37,628 nt of DNA from Candidatus Doudnabacteria bacterium. Its GTDB lineage: Bacteria > Patescibacteriota > Doudnabacteria > UBA920 > O2-02-FULL-48-8. The stretch is from assembly GCA_016199215.1 (NCBI GenBank), contig JACQHB010000004.1, forward strand, positions 1 through 37,628, read 5' to 3'. Position 1 is the stretch's first letter. Every line of letters starts with the position of its first letter. Positions 15,329 to 23,099 of the stretch are shown here, in pieces. The notes under the pieces are model-generated. The model did no database searches and was not told the origin of the DNA. It worked only from the letters and a program-made list of their open reading frames with translations. Position numbers and translations under genes: made by a program.

Positions 15329-15702
15329 TGCTTAAATTAACCCTGGCTCTTGGCGTCGCGTACTATCTTATTGGGGCAGTTGTCCACTGGTTTGGTCTGA
15401 CTTTGTTTCCATTTTTTGACGCCAGGCTTTATACTTCTTATCAAGACTCGGTAATAGCAGTTGCGGCTTTGGTCATAGCAATGTTCTTGTTTGTTATTGC
15501 CAGGGATCCTGTTAAAAATATTGATACATTGAAAATTGTAATACTGGCAGCTTTTCTTGGCTCCATCTTTAGCATTGCGATTGTCTGGAAAGTTGATTTT
15601 GACTCTATCGGAGCTCCGGATAAAAAGCTTCAAACAATTGTTGAAGGAATTATGGGCTTTGCTTTTGCCGGGAGCTTGCTTTATTTTTATCCTAGGAAAT
15701 AA
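15328..15702 (+). CDS. hypothetical four-helix membrane protein
   Basis: A 124-aa protein of no recognised family. Hydrophobic stretches lie at about 3-27, 42-62, 70-88 and 104-120. It starts within the gatB stop (TGATG), so it is the last, translationally coupled member of the gat operon. No catalytic motif was seen. Confidence 0.75.
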   Translation: MLKLTLALGVAYYLIGAVVHWFGLTLFPFFDARLYTSYQDSVIAVAALVIAMFLFVIARDPVKNIDTLKIVILAAFLGSIFSIAIVWKVDFDSIGAPDKKLQTIVEGIMGFAFAGSLLYFYPRK

Positions 15703-15703
15703 T

Positions 15704-15731
15704 TTGACTGTTAACCAAAGCTAATATATTA
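15704..15731 (+). promoter_or_regulatory. promoter of the zinc-ribbon cassette
   Basis: TTGACT, a 17-base spacer and TATTAT lie just after the gat operon. The predicted start is next to the 23-codon frame at 15739. Confidence 0.55.
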
Positions 15732-15738
15732 TAGGCTT

Positions 15739-15810
15739 ATGACAGCAATTTACGGAAAAACCAAGAAGACTAATACCTCTTATCCGAAGAGGTTTGAGTT
15801 GCTGTTATAA
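15739..15810 (+). CDS. possible 23-aa leader peptide
   Basis: ATG to TAA encodes MTAIYGKTKKTNTSYPKRFE plus LLL, at the predicted transcript start. It overlaps the hairpin ACCTCTT-ATCCG-AAGAGGT and a closing pair ACAGCAA/TTGCTGT. Expression is uncertain; the only support is its position between a promoter and a terminator-like hairpin. Confidence 0.25.
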   Translation: MTAIYGKTKKTNTSYPKRFELLL

Positions 15811-15811
15811 C

Positions 15812-15872
15812 AGATCAAAATCAAGCAACATCAGCCCTCTTCGCTAGGAAGGGGTTTTTTGTTGCTAAGGAG
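15812..15872 (+). promoter_or_regulatory. terminator-like hairpin before the zinc-ribbon gene (possible attenuator)
   Basis: AGCAAC and GTTGCT enclose a CCCT-C-TTC/GGAAGGG hairpin followed by TTTTTT. The outer pair ends directly before the AAGGAGG Shine-Dalgarno of the next gene. It could end the leader transcript or switch between the two stems. No known riboswitch class was recognised. Confidence 0.4.
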
Positions 15873-15878
15873 GATGCC

Positions 15879-16196
15879 ATGGCGGTTCATTGCCAGGATT
15901 GTGGGTCAACGCTTACGGTGCTAAAACCGGTGGTACACGGAGTGATCCAAAATTCAATCATTCGGTTGGGAGGAACAATAGACAAGGGGTTTCGATTTCT
16001 GATTGGCAAGCCGCGACAGTTGCCAGTAGACGTTATTGTCTATTGTCCGAGCAAACGATGTGCTCAAGACAACCGCCGTTGTCCGCGATGTGGCGGTAGG
16101 AACAGTCGGTGGCTCACGTCTTCAGATAGGACGCAGGCCAAGCACGCCTGCCCTCGCTGCCGGCAACCTTTTTACGAGCCCTTATCATCCGCATGA
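15879..16196 (+). CDS. hypothetical zinc-ribbon protein (GC-rich cassette)
   Basis: A 105-aa protein with eight cysteines in four pairs: C5/C8, C56/C61, C68/C71 and C91/C94. This suggests two zinc ribbons separated by a 45-residue linker. A strong Shine-Dalgarno (AAGGAGG) sits 6 bases before ATG, rare among core genes here. Composition is more GC-rich than the flanking gatB and miaA. The stop codon lies inside a terminator hairpin. Nucleic-acid or protein binding is likely from the fold, but no partner is evident. Confidence 0.7.
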   Translation: MAVHCQDCGSTLTVLKPVVHGVIQNSIIRLGGTIDKGFRFLIGKPRQLPVDVIVYCPSKRCAQDNRRCPRCGGRNSRWLTSSDRTQAKHACPRCRQPFYEPLSSA

Positions 16197-16216
16197 TACG
16201 GGCTCTTCGTCTTTTA
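16176..16216 (+). terminator. terminator of the zinc-ribbon gene
   Basis: GAGCCC-T-TATCAT pairs with ATGATA-C-GGGCTC (16176-16205), followed by TTCGTCTTTT. It overlaps the end of the coding sequence. Confidence 0.6.
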
Positions 16217-17149
16217 GAAAAATTTTTTGATCAGTTTTTCCGCCTGCTTACTGTTTTTGATCCATTGGATTCTGCTGTCACGCTTAAACCAGGTCATTTG
16301 CCTTTTCGAGAATTTAATGATCGCGCGGAACAGTTGTTCTTTCATTTTCTGATAAGTTAGTTTTCCAAGTATATACTCAGATATATACCTGTACTCCAGT
16401 CCCAATTCAAAAAGACGCTTGTGAGAGACTCCGGCCTTGAGGAGTTTTTTTACTTCAGAAACCATTCCTTGTTTTAGCCGGCTTTCCAGTCGGATTTTGA
16501 TAAGTTTTTTAAGTTCTTCCGGGGCTTTTTTGATGCCAAGGATTAAACAGGGTTGAGGGTTGAGGGGTGAGGGGTGAGGGACAGGACGGCCTGTTGCTTT
16601 AACGATTTCAATTGCCCGGATCAGGCGTCTTGGATTGTTTTTATCAATGTTTTTTGCCCTCTTTGGATCAAATCTTTTCAGCATTCTGAAAAGTTCTGCC
16701 AATGATTTTTTTGCGAGCTGTTTGCGCAACTTTAGGTTTGGTTTGACTTCAGGAATCTGTAAATTATCAATGACAGAATATATGTAAAAAGGACTTCCAC
16801 CGACCAAAAAAGGAATTTTATTTTGTCTCTGAATTTGCTCGACCGAGCGAAAAGCGAGACGCTTGAAATCCGAAACCGTGAATTGCTTTTTCGGAGAGGC
16901 AATATCTAGCAAGTGATGCCGTACTCCTCCGGAATAGATCCCCGCTTTCGCGGGGGTGCTCGATTTCGCTGATTTTTTGCTACGCAAAAAATGCGAAATC
17001 GGCACTTTGCCTGTTCCTAGATCCATTCCCTTATAAACTTGCCTGGAATCGACCGAAATAATTTCGCCGGAAAACTTCCGTGCAAGTTTGATGGCCAAGC
17101 TGGATTTGCCGGAGCTGGTAGGACCTAAAATAACGATAAGCTTGTTCAT
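16214..17149 (-). CDS. miaA: tRNA dimethylallyltransferase with in-frame repeat insertions
   Basis: A 311-aa enzyme that prenylates A37 of tRNAs reading UNN codons. P-loop GPTSSGKSS is at about 8-16, with ISVDSRQVYKGMDLGTGK, HHLLDIASP, FLVGGSPFYIYS and KRQMTWFKRD. I chose the ATG at 17149; five upstream codons (MNFGF) come from an AT-rich repeat. Between GTGKVP and GVRHHLLDI the gene carries two palindromes (16940-16955 and 16961-17001), translated as FLRSKKSAKSSTPAKAGIYS. Near residue 195 a TGAGGGG minisatellite encodes PVPHPSPLNPQP. All keep the frame, so the protein probably remains functional. Confidence 0.93.
   Translation of the reverse strand: MNKLIVILGPTSSGKSSLAIKLARKFSGEIISVDSRQVYKGMDLGTGKVPISHFLRSKKSAKSSTPAKAGIYSGGVRHHLLDIASPKKQFTVSDFKRLAFRSVEQIQRQNKIPFLVGGSPFYIYSVIDNLQIPEVKPNLKLRKQLAKKSLAELFRMLKRFDPKRAKNIDKNNPRRLIRAIEIVKATGRPVPHPSPLNPQPCLILGIKKAPEELKKLIKIRLESRLKQGMVSEVKKLLKAGVSHKRLFELGLEYRYISEYILGKLTYQKMKEQLFRAIIKFSKRQMTWFKRDSRIQWIKNSKQAEKLIKKFF
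16553..16585. repeat. GGGTTGA/GGGGTGA minisatellite in miaA
   Basis: Four to five tandem copies of a 7-8-nt unit (GGGTTGA, GGGGTGA). A matching array lies in prmC at 27712-27745. Confidence 0.65.
16940..17001. repeat. two palindromes inside miaA
   Basis: CCCCGC-TTTC-GCGGGG (16940-16955). Then CGATTTCGC and GATTTTTTGC pair with GCAAAAAAT and GCGAAATCG around a TAC loop (16961-17001). Confidence 0.8.
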
Positions 17150-17213
17150 AAATCCAAAATTCAAAAATCAAAGCACAAAGTTATTTAAGAATTTAATATT
17201 TTAAATTATAAAA

Positions 17214-17369
17214 TTATTTGGATTTTGAATTTTGTGCTTTGGATTTAACTATAGCCATTGCGGAGAATTTGTTTGGCCGCTTCAAAGAAGCGCCATGCAC
17301 TTTCATCCTCGGTCTTTTCTTGATCTCTCGCCGTTCAGATTTCAGATTATGTTCGAGTTTTTTGCGCAT
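17214..17369 (-). CDS. 51-aa very basic protein
   Basis: ATG at 17369 to TAA at 17214, transcribed with thrS and miaA. The sequence starts MRKKLEHNLKSERREIKKRP and continues RMKVHGASLKRPNKFS. Its length is below the usual ORF cutoff, but Lys/Arg are dense and PRMKVHG looks like a conserved core. The last 10 or so residues (KSKAQNSKSK) are encoded by an AT-rich repeat (GATTTTGAATTTTGTGCTTT on the plus strand). It could bind RNA or the ribosome; that is a guess from charge only. Confidence 0.5.
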   Translation of the reverse strand: MRKKLEHNLKSERREIKKRPRMKVHGASLKRPNKFSAMAIVKSKAQNSKSK

Positions 17370-17372
17370 TTT

Positions 17373-17424
17373 TGTAGTTAGCTGATTTATCAGCTCTGCA
17401 AAGTCGATAAATCGACTGACTACA
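17373..17424. repeat. GTAGT-GCTGATTTATCAGC repeat, copy 1
   Basis: TGTAGTTAGCTGATTTATCA is followed, after a short gap, by the inverted relative TCGATAAATCGACTGACTAC. It overlaps the thrS stop codon. Related copies are at 19249-19299 and 19376-19403. Confidence 0.6.
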
Positions 17425-19228
17425 GGCTTTTTGTTTTTATTTCTTCTTGAATCTTTTCGGCAAATTTTTCAAGCTTCATTGCTCCCAGATCCTTCCCGCC
17501 TTCGCTAAAGCTTCGGCGGGCAGGTTGGTTCCTTGCTCGGACAGCAACGGTGCCATCCTTGACTTCTTTTTCCCCAACCACAAGCATATAAGGAGTCTTT
17601 TGCATTTCTGCTTCCCGGATCTTTTTGCCAACCGATTCATTTCGATCATCAACTTCAACTCTGACGTTTTGTTTTTTCAAGGCCTCAGCCACTTCCTTGG
17701 CGTATTTATTCTGCTTCTCCGAAATTGGCAACACAATTGCCTGGACAGGGGAGAGCCAAACCGGAAACGCACCGGCATATTTTTCTATCATGAAGGCCAT
17801 AACACGTTCGAGCGCGCCAACCGATGACCTGTGAATCACTATTGCCTCTTTCTCCTTCCCGTCTTTGTCGATGTACTTAAGATCGAATCTTTTGGGCATG
17901 ACGAAATCATACTGGACTGTGAAAGCTGTATTCTCCTTCCCTAAGATATCTTTCATTTGTATATCAATCTTCGGCCCATAGAACGCGGCTTCCCCTTGGC
18001 CTTCAAAGAATGGAGCTTTTCTGCTTATCAAGACTTTTCTTAATTCATTTTCAGCATAATCCCAAGCTTTGTCGTCTTTATAATATTTTGAATTTTTGTC
18101 AGAGCGGTCACCTAGCGATAGTCGATAGCGAAAATCAACACCTTTTTTAAGTCCTAATGTCATGGCTACGTCTTCAATCAGGTCCAGAGCACCATTTATT
18201 TCGTCATTAGCCTGATCAGGCCGGCAAATGATGTGGGCGTCAGCAAGGCAAAAAAGTCTTACTCTGAAAAGACCTGTCAGTTCTCCTGATTTTTCATATC
18301 TGAATTGCTTGGCGAGCTCCGCGAACCGGATGGGTAATTCTTTATAGCTTCTTGGCCGGCTCAAATAAAGCTGAAAGTGATGAGGACATGTCATCGGCCG
18401 CAGGATAAGCTCCTCTTCATCAACTTTCATTACTGGGTACATTGTGTCTTTATAGTAGGGGTAATGGCCGGATTTTTTATAAAGATCAGTCTTAGCAAGA
18501 TCAGGTGTGTAGACGTGCTTATAGCCACGCTTTAGTTCTTCGTCAACAATGTATCTTTCGAGTTCCCTTCGGATTGTGGCTCCTTTTTCGGTAAACAAAG
18601 GGAGTCCTTTGCCCACTAGATCGGAAAAGACAAAAAGGTCAAGTTTTTGTCCCAGAATGCGGTGGTCTCTTTTTTCCGCTTCTTCTTGCAATCTTATGTA
18701 TTCTTCAAGGTCGGACCTTGAAGCAAAAGCGATTCCGTAAATCCGGGTCAACATCTTATTTTTTTCATCACCGCGCCAATACGCGCCGGCGATCCGAGTC
18801 AGCTTGAAAGCCTTGGGGTCGATTTCTTTCGTCGACTTTACATGCGGACCGGCGCAAAGGTTGTCAAAGAATCCGGATTTGTAAAAACTGACGTTTTTTT
18901 CTCCGGCTGTCTTCAGATCTTTAATCATTTCAGATTTATAAGGATCCTGTTTGTATAACTTCAAAGCCTCTTCAAAACTCATCTGATGCTGTTCAAATTT
19001 GATATCTTCCTTGATCAGCTCCCGCATTCTTTTTTCCAGCTTGGGCAAGATTTCCGGGCTGATTGATTCCGGCAGGTCATAATCCTGGTAAAAGCCGTCA
19101 TCAATGGCAGGACCCACCCCCAAACCGACTTGCGGATATAATTCGCTTACCGCCATGCTCATTAAGTGCGACAATGAGTGGCGGATTTTGAATAATTGAT
19201 CTTGCGGTTTTTCTGATTCGTTTTTCAT
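17420..19228 (-). CDS. thrS: threonyl-tRNA synthetase lacking TGS domain
   Basis: 602 aa from the ATG at 19228; a TTG four codons upstream is also in frame. The N-terminal TGS domain is absent. The protein begins with the editing domain, whose zinc-like motif HSLSHLM (HxxxH) and CAGPH are present. The class II core has MTCPHHFQLY, the FRYEKSGELTGLFRVR motif 2 and VIHRSSVGALERVMAFMIEKYAG motif 3. The C-terminal anticodon domain ends normally but is interrupted by NQPARRSFSEGG (about residue 570), encoded by the palindrome at 17495-17520. A T-box leader controls it. Confidence 0.96.
   Translation of the reverse strand: MKNESEKPQDQLFKIRHSLSHLMSMAVSELYPQVGLGVGPAIDDGFYQDYDLPESISPEILPKLEKRMRELIKEDIKFEQHQMSFEEALKLYKQDPYKSEMIKDLKTAGEKNVSFYKSGFFDNLCAGPHVKSTKEIDPKAFKLTRIAGAYWRGDEKNKMLTRIYGIAFASRSDLEEYIRLQEEAEKRDHRILGQKLDLFVFSDLVGKGLPLFTEKGATIRRELERYIVDEELKRGYKHVYTPDLAKTDLYKKSGHYPYYKDTMYPVMKVDEEELILRPMTCPHHFQLYLSRPRSYKELPIRFAELAKQFRYEKSGELTGLFRVRLFCLADAHIICRPDQANDEINGALDLIEDVAMTLGLKKGVDFRYRLSLGDRSDKNSKYYKDDKAWDYAENELRKVLISRKAPFFEGQGEAAFYGPKIDIQMKDILGKENTAFTVQYDFVMPKRFDLKYIDKDGKEKEAIVIHRSSVGALERVMAFMIEKYAGAFPVWLSPVQAIVLPISEKQNKYAKEVAEALKKQNVRVEVDDRNESVGKKIREAEMQKTPYMLVVGEKEVKDGTVAVRARNQPARRSFSEGGKDLGAMKLEKFAEKIQEEIKTKSL
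17495..17520. repeat. palindrome inserted in frame in thrS
   Basis: CCCGCC (17495-17500) and GGCGGG (17515-17520) flank TTCGCTAAAGCTTC. It encodes the ARRSFSEGG part of ThrS, absent from typical ThrS sequences at this point (VAVR-x-R to KDLGAMKLE). Confidence 0.8.
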
Positions 19229-19248
19229 AAGTTTTTCCAAATATTCGC

Positions 19249-19299
19249 AGTCAGCCGATTTATCGGCTTTACTTAGGCTGATGAATCAGCCAACTACAT
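19249..19299. repeat. GTAGT-GCTGATTTATCAGC repeat, copy 2
   Basis: AGTCAGCCGATTTATCGGCT and AGGCTGATGAATCAGCC-AACTACA form inverted halves between the T-box terminator and the thrS start. Confidence 0.6.
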
Positions 19300-19302
19300 T
19301 AA

Positions 19303-19478
19303 AAATAAAAAAAACCAAGCAATTCTGCTTGGGGTCGGGTCATTCAACCCGACGGTTCCACCCAATGCTTTAACTTTAAGCTGATAAATCAGCTGACTAC
19401 ATCGATTAACGGCCGAAGTTGCCGTAACGGCTCCGCGGTTGGTGAGCCCGCATCCATGCCCTTAATGCTGCAATTGTA
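19303..19478 (-). promoter_or_regulatory. T-box riboswitch controlling thrS
   Basis: On the minus strand TGGG, the T-box bulge TGGAACC, stem GTCGGGT/ACCCGAC and closing CCCA (19364-19330) make a textbook antiterminator. The closing CCCA is shared with the terminator CCAAGCA-GAAT-TGCTTGG (19332-19315), which is followed by eight or more T. The upstream part (19400-19475) should hold Stem I. The hairpin GGCTC-ACCAACCGCG-GAGCC (19448-19429) exposes ACC, a threonine codon, as a possible specifier. Stem I seems short. A palindromic repeat (AGCTGATTTATCAGCT, 19394-19379) sits between Stem I and the antiterminator. Uncharged tRNA-Thr should favour readthrough. Confidence 0.88.
19376..19403. repeat. 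GTAGT-GCTGATTTATCAGC repeat, copy 3, inside the T-box
   Basis: AGCTGATAAATCAGCT (19379-19394) followed by GACTACA. It lies between the putative Stem I and the antiterminator. Confidence 0.6.
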
Positions 19479-19481
19479 GCT

Positions 19482-22400
19482 TTATTTGGGGAAGTTGGCA
19501 ACTTCGAGGCCTATCAATTCTTTAAGTTTGGCTTTGAAGTCATCCGAAGGATTGACCCGAAAGGCGGTTTTGACTTTTTGGTTTTTGATCATCAGATCCA
19601 CAGAAACACCTCCGGGAAAAAGCTCAAAAATTTTTTTAAGCTCCAGGAACATCTGGTCATTGGCGTCCTCAGGTATGGGGATGGTGAGTCCGATAGGGGA
19701 CGCGGCCAGCGGATTTGTTGACAAGGAAAGTTCCTTGATGTCGTCAGCCAAAAATTTTGTTATACCGTCTTTGTCCGAAACTTTGCCGCTGATTAAGACA
19801 ATTTTTTCCTCAACTACCAAATCTTTGTGTTTTTGGTAAACGCTGGGGAAAACCAGAACCTCGACAGATCCAGCCAAATCTTCCAGTTCTATGAATGCCA
19901 TGAGTTCCCCTTTTTTTGTGATAATTTTTTGGACTTTATTGATTATGCCTCCGATTATTGCCTGGCCCCGTGTTTGGTCAAGCATTTTGATCGGCTTTGT
20001 TTTCTGTTTTAAGAAGGCGGCGAATTCGTCAAGCGGGTGAGCGGTGACGTAAAGCCCGAGTAATTCTTTTTCCCAAGCCAGCTTGTCTTTTTCCGTGGCG
20101 GGCTCAACTTCCCTCATCTTCAATTTCGCGGCGGGAAGGTCTAGATTGCCGAACAAGCTGGTCTGTTTTTCATCGATTGACCGAGTATGGTTTCTTGCGA
20201 ATTCCAAAACAGCTTCCGTGTTTCCGAGCAGCTGGTTGCGCTCGCCAAAAGTGTCCAAGGCTCCGGATTTAACCAATGCTTCCCATGATTTTTTGTTGAA
20301 ATTTCTGGTGTGGGTCCTGGTAATGAAATCTTCCAGATCTTTGAATTTATCATTGGCCTTGCGCTGTTCAATTATGTTTTTGATCACGTCTGAACCCAGG
20401 TTTTTGATCGCGTTGAGGCCAAATCTGATGTGACCCTCATCAATCACGGTAAAATTCGCGAGGCTCTCATTGATATTTGGAGGCAAAACTTCAATCTCAA
20501 GGTTCCGGCATTCCTCAACCGCGTCAACGATTGTCGGCATATCGCCTGATTCCGCGGTCATAAGCGCCGCCATAAATTCCACCGTGTAATTGGCTTTCAT
20601 GTAAGCGGTCTGGTAGCTGACCACGCAATATGAAGCGGAGTGCGATTTGTTGAAGCCATAGGCGGCAAAGGGCTCGATCCAAGCCCAAATCTGGGCCGCT
20701 TTTTCCTTGCTCCACCCGGAAGTCTTTATACAGCCATTAATGAATTTTTCCTTTTGCTTGGCCATTTCAGCCGGAATCTTCTTTCCCACCGCTTTCCTGA
20801 ATTTATCGACTTCTTCCCAGCTGTAGCCGGCAAGATCGTGGGCAATCGTCAAAAGGTCGTCCTGATAAACCAAAATTCCGTAGGTCCGTTTGAGAATTTT
20901 TTCCAAAGAAGGGTCCATATACTGGATCAGGCGGGGATTGTGCTTGCGTTTTATGTAGTCGGGAATAAATTGCAAAGGCCCCGGCCGGTACAGAGCTATC
21001 ATGGCCATAATGTCAAAAATCGTGTTTGGCTTAAGTTCTTTCAAATATCGGGTCATCCCAGAAGACCCAAGCTGAAACACGCCAAACGTGTGTCCGTCGG
21101 AAAGAAGCTTGAAAGTTTTTTTGTCTGGATGCGGGAGGTTGTAAATGTCAATGACAATGCCGTGGCGTTTTTTGGCGATTCTGACCGCCTCTTCCAGAAT
21201 GGACAGGTTCCGAATGCCCAAAAGATCGAGCTTGACCACCCCGATCGCCTTGCTGCCGCTGGCGTTTACGTCCAAAGCATACATGTCGTATTGGGTGGTG
21301 ACGCGATCGCCGTCCGGTTCCAACTGCAAGGGCATATAGTCGGTAAGTTCCGTCGGCGTGATTACCACTCCGGCGGCGTGAACCGAAGCGTGCCGGGCAT
21401 TGCCTTCAAGTTTTCTGGCGATATCCAGGATTTTTTTTGTTTCGGGATCTTTTTCGTAGGCGTCTTTGAGGTCAACGTTTAGGTCAAGGGCTTTGTCCAA
21501 AGTCATATGGAAGCCTTGTTTTCCAAAAGGCACCATTTTAGCAATCTGGTCGCATTTGCTGTAAGGCACTCCCAAAGCCCTGCCGACATCGCGAATCGCG
21601 GCCCTGGCCATCATGGTTCCAAAAGTAATGATTTGCGCGACCTTGTCCTTTCCGTATTTGTTGGTGATGTACCCGATCACTTCATCCCTTCGGTTGTCAG
21701 CGATATCCAGATCGATATCGGGCGGGGTAGGGCGGTGTTCGGTTAGAAACCGCTCAAACGGAAGTTCGTAATAAATCGGGTCCACGTTGGTGATGCCCAA
21801 GATCCGTCCCACGATACTGCCTGCGGCGCTGCCTCTTGTGTTGGTGATAGCGCCCACGCTGTGGGCTCCGTCTACGACATCAGCCACCATCAGGAAATAG
21901 GTATCGAATCCGGTTTTGACGATAATATCCAATTCGTAGTTGATCCGACTCATCACAGCCTCTGGAATTTGTCCGTCCTTGCCGTAGTATGCCGCCGCTC
22001 TATTAAGGGCAAGCTCGCGGAGATATTCCGCGGTAGTCTTGCCTTCCGGAACTTCAACTTTCGGGAAGTATCTCTGGTTGGTTTTGATTATAAGCTGGCA
22101 GTCTTCCGCGATCCGGACCGTGTTTTCTAAAGCTTCCGGCACATCTTTGAATTTTTCAGCCATTTCTTGAGCGGATTTTAATGACAGGTCGTATCCTCTC
22201 ATGTCGATCCGGTCCTCTTCGTTTACGGTTTTAGCCATCCCAATACAGAGCAGGGTATCGTGGGCTTCCGAATCCTGCTCGTTGATATAATGAGTGTCAG
22301 CGGTTGCGACCAAATTCAGATTGTTCGCTTGCGCCAATTTTATCAGCTTATTATTTAGGTTGTCTTCCCGCGGGTTGGGGTTTCTGCTGTTTCTTTGGAT

Positions 22401-22925
22401 TTCAATATAGAAATTATCCGGCGTGAATATCGCGAGGTATTTTTGCAGAACTTTGGCCGTTTGCTCCTCGGAATTATTTGAAGCTGCCCTGGCAACCTCG
22501 CCGCGCTGGCAGCCTGACAGCGCGATCAGCCCTTCGGAATGTTGGCTTAAAACAGTTAGGTCTATTCTTGGTTTATAGTAAAATCCCTTGATGTGGGCCA
22601 GGGTCACGAGCTTCATGAGATTTTTGTATCCCTGCTCGTTTTGAGCCAAGAGAGTCAGATGGAAATAATCAGCGTCAATTTTGCCTTCTTTGTCTTCCAT
22701 GTTTCTTGGGCTGATGTAAACTTCGGCTCCGATGACAGGTTTGATCCCGGCGTCTATGCATCCGTTGTAGAATTCTATTGCCCCGTGCATTACCCCGTGG
22801 TCGGTTAAGGCCAATGCCTCAAAACCCTTCTGCTTGGCTGCCGCGATCAGATCTTCAATCTTAGGCAGGCCGTCCAAAAGGGAATAGTGCGAATGGGCGT
22901 GGAGATGAACGAATTTTGTGTCCAT
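19482..22925 (-). CDS. dnaE: DNA polymerase III alpha subunit
   Basis: The replicative polymerase, 1147 aa from the ATG at 22925 (MDTKFVHLHAHSHYSLLDG). A longer frame to 22973 has no support. The PHP domain (about 1-270) keeps HLHAHSHYS, LTDHG and ATADTHYI. The catalytic C-family core has RGSAAGS, PPDIDLDIAD and YQDDLLTIA. After the tandem HhH region the clamp-binding motif QTSLFG appears (about residue 920), followed by an OB-fold (GGIINKVQKIITKKGELMAFIELED). The gene ends just before the thrS T-box. Confidence 0.97.
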   Translation of the reverse strand: MDTKFVHLHAHSHYSLLDGLPKIEDLIAAAKQKGFEALALTDHGVMHGAIEFYNGCIDAGIKPVIGAEVYISPRNMEDKEGKIDADYFHLTLLAQNEQGYKNLMKLVTLAHIKGFYYKPRIDLTVLSQHSEGLIALSGCQRGEVARAASNNSEEQTAKVLQKYLAIFTPDNFYIEIQRNSRNPNPREDNLNNKLIKLAQANNLNLVATADTHYINEQDSEAHDTLLCIGMAKTVNEEDRIDMRGYDLSLKSAQEMAEKFKDVPEALENTVRIAEDCQLIIKTNQRYFPKVEVPEGKTTAEYLRELALNRAAAYYGKDGQIPEAVMSRINYELDIIVKTGFDTYFLMVADVVDGAHSVGAITNTRGSAAGSIVGRILGITNVDPIYYELPFERFLTEHRPTPPDIDLDIADNRRDEVIGYITNKYGKDKVAQIITFGTMMARAAIRDVGRALGVPYSKCDQIAKMVPFGKQGFHMTLDKALDLNVDLKDAYEKDPETKKILDIARKLEGNARHASVHAAGVVITPTELTDYMPLQLEPDGDRVTTQYDMYALDVNASGSKAIGVVKLDLLGIRNLSILEEAVRIAKKRHGIVIDIYNLPHPDKKTFKLLSDGHTFGVFQLGSSGMTRYLKELKPNTIFDIMAMIALYRPGPLQFIPDYIKRKHNPRLIQYMDPSLEKILKRTYGILVYQDDLLTIAHDLAGYSWEEVDKFRKAVGKKIPAEMAKQKEKFINGCIKTSGWSKEKAAQIWAWIEPFAAYGFNKSHSASYCVVSYQTAYMKANYTVEFMAALMTAESGDMPTIVDAVEECRNLEIEVLPPNINESLANFTVIDEGHIRFGLNAIKNLGSDVIKNIIEQRKANDKFKDLEDFITRTHTRNFNKKSWEALVKSGALDTFGERNQLLGNTEAVLEFARNHTRSIDEKQTSLFGNLDLPAAKLKMREVEPATEKDKLAWEKELLGLYVTAHPLDEFAAFLKQKTKPIKMLDQTRGQAIIGGIINKVQKIITKKGELMAFIELEDLAGSVEVLVFPSVYQKHKDLVVEEKIVLISGKVSDKDGITKFLADDIKELSLSTNPLAASPIGLTIPIPEDANDQMFLELKKIFELFPGGVSVDLMIKNQKVKTAFRVNPSDDFKAKLKELIGLEVANFPK

Positions 22926-22964
22926 AAAAGTGGTTAGTGTGTTATAATTAAAACATAACAGGAC

Positions 22965-23083
22965 GCTCGGCACAAGTTGAAAAAATTATCGGTCGTCGTC
23001 TCGCTAACGCTCGACGCGACCTGCGTTCTCGGCCGGATGTTGCCGGCCTGCGAAGGCTAATTTTTTGCAACCTGTGCCTCGCT
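22965..23083 (+). repeat. structured element C, copy 1
   Basis: Starts GCTCGG and ends CCTCGCT. The outer stem is GGCACA/TGTGCC, GTTG/CAAC, AAAAAATTA/TAATTTTTT. The second stem is GGTCG-T-CGTC/GACG-CGACC. The third is GGCCGG/CCGGCC. Conserved junctions are CCTGC, TTCTCGG and CTGCGAAGGCTA. It precedes the gene at 23100 and follows a TATAAT box (about 22943-22948), so it may be that mRNA's 5' leader. Other copies: 33931-34038 and 34162-34286. Confidence 0.75.
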
Positions 23084-23099
23084 AAAAAAGAAAAAGGAA

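Noticed and set aside
15739-15872. Known riboswitch before the zinc-ribbon gene
   Set aside because: No match by eye to the conserved cores of common classes; reported only as a leader of unknown type.
16553-16585. Frameshift in miaA at the minisatellite
   Set aside because: The frame stays open and the downstream conserved KRQMTWFKRD motif is in register.
20640-21482. 280-aa plus-strand frame inside dnaE
   Set aside because: Antisense to the conserved polymerase core; composition follows the dnaE codons.
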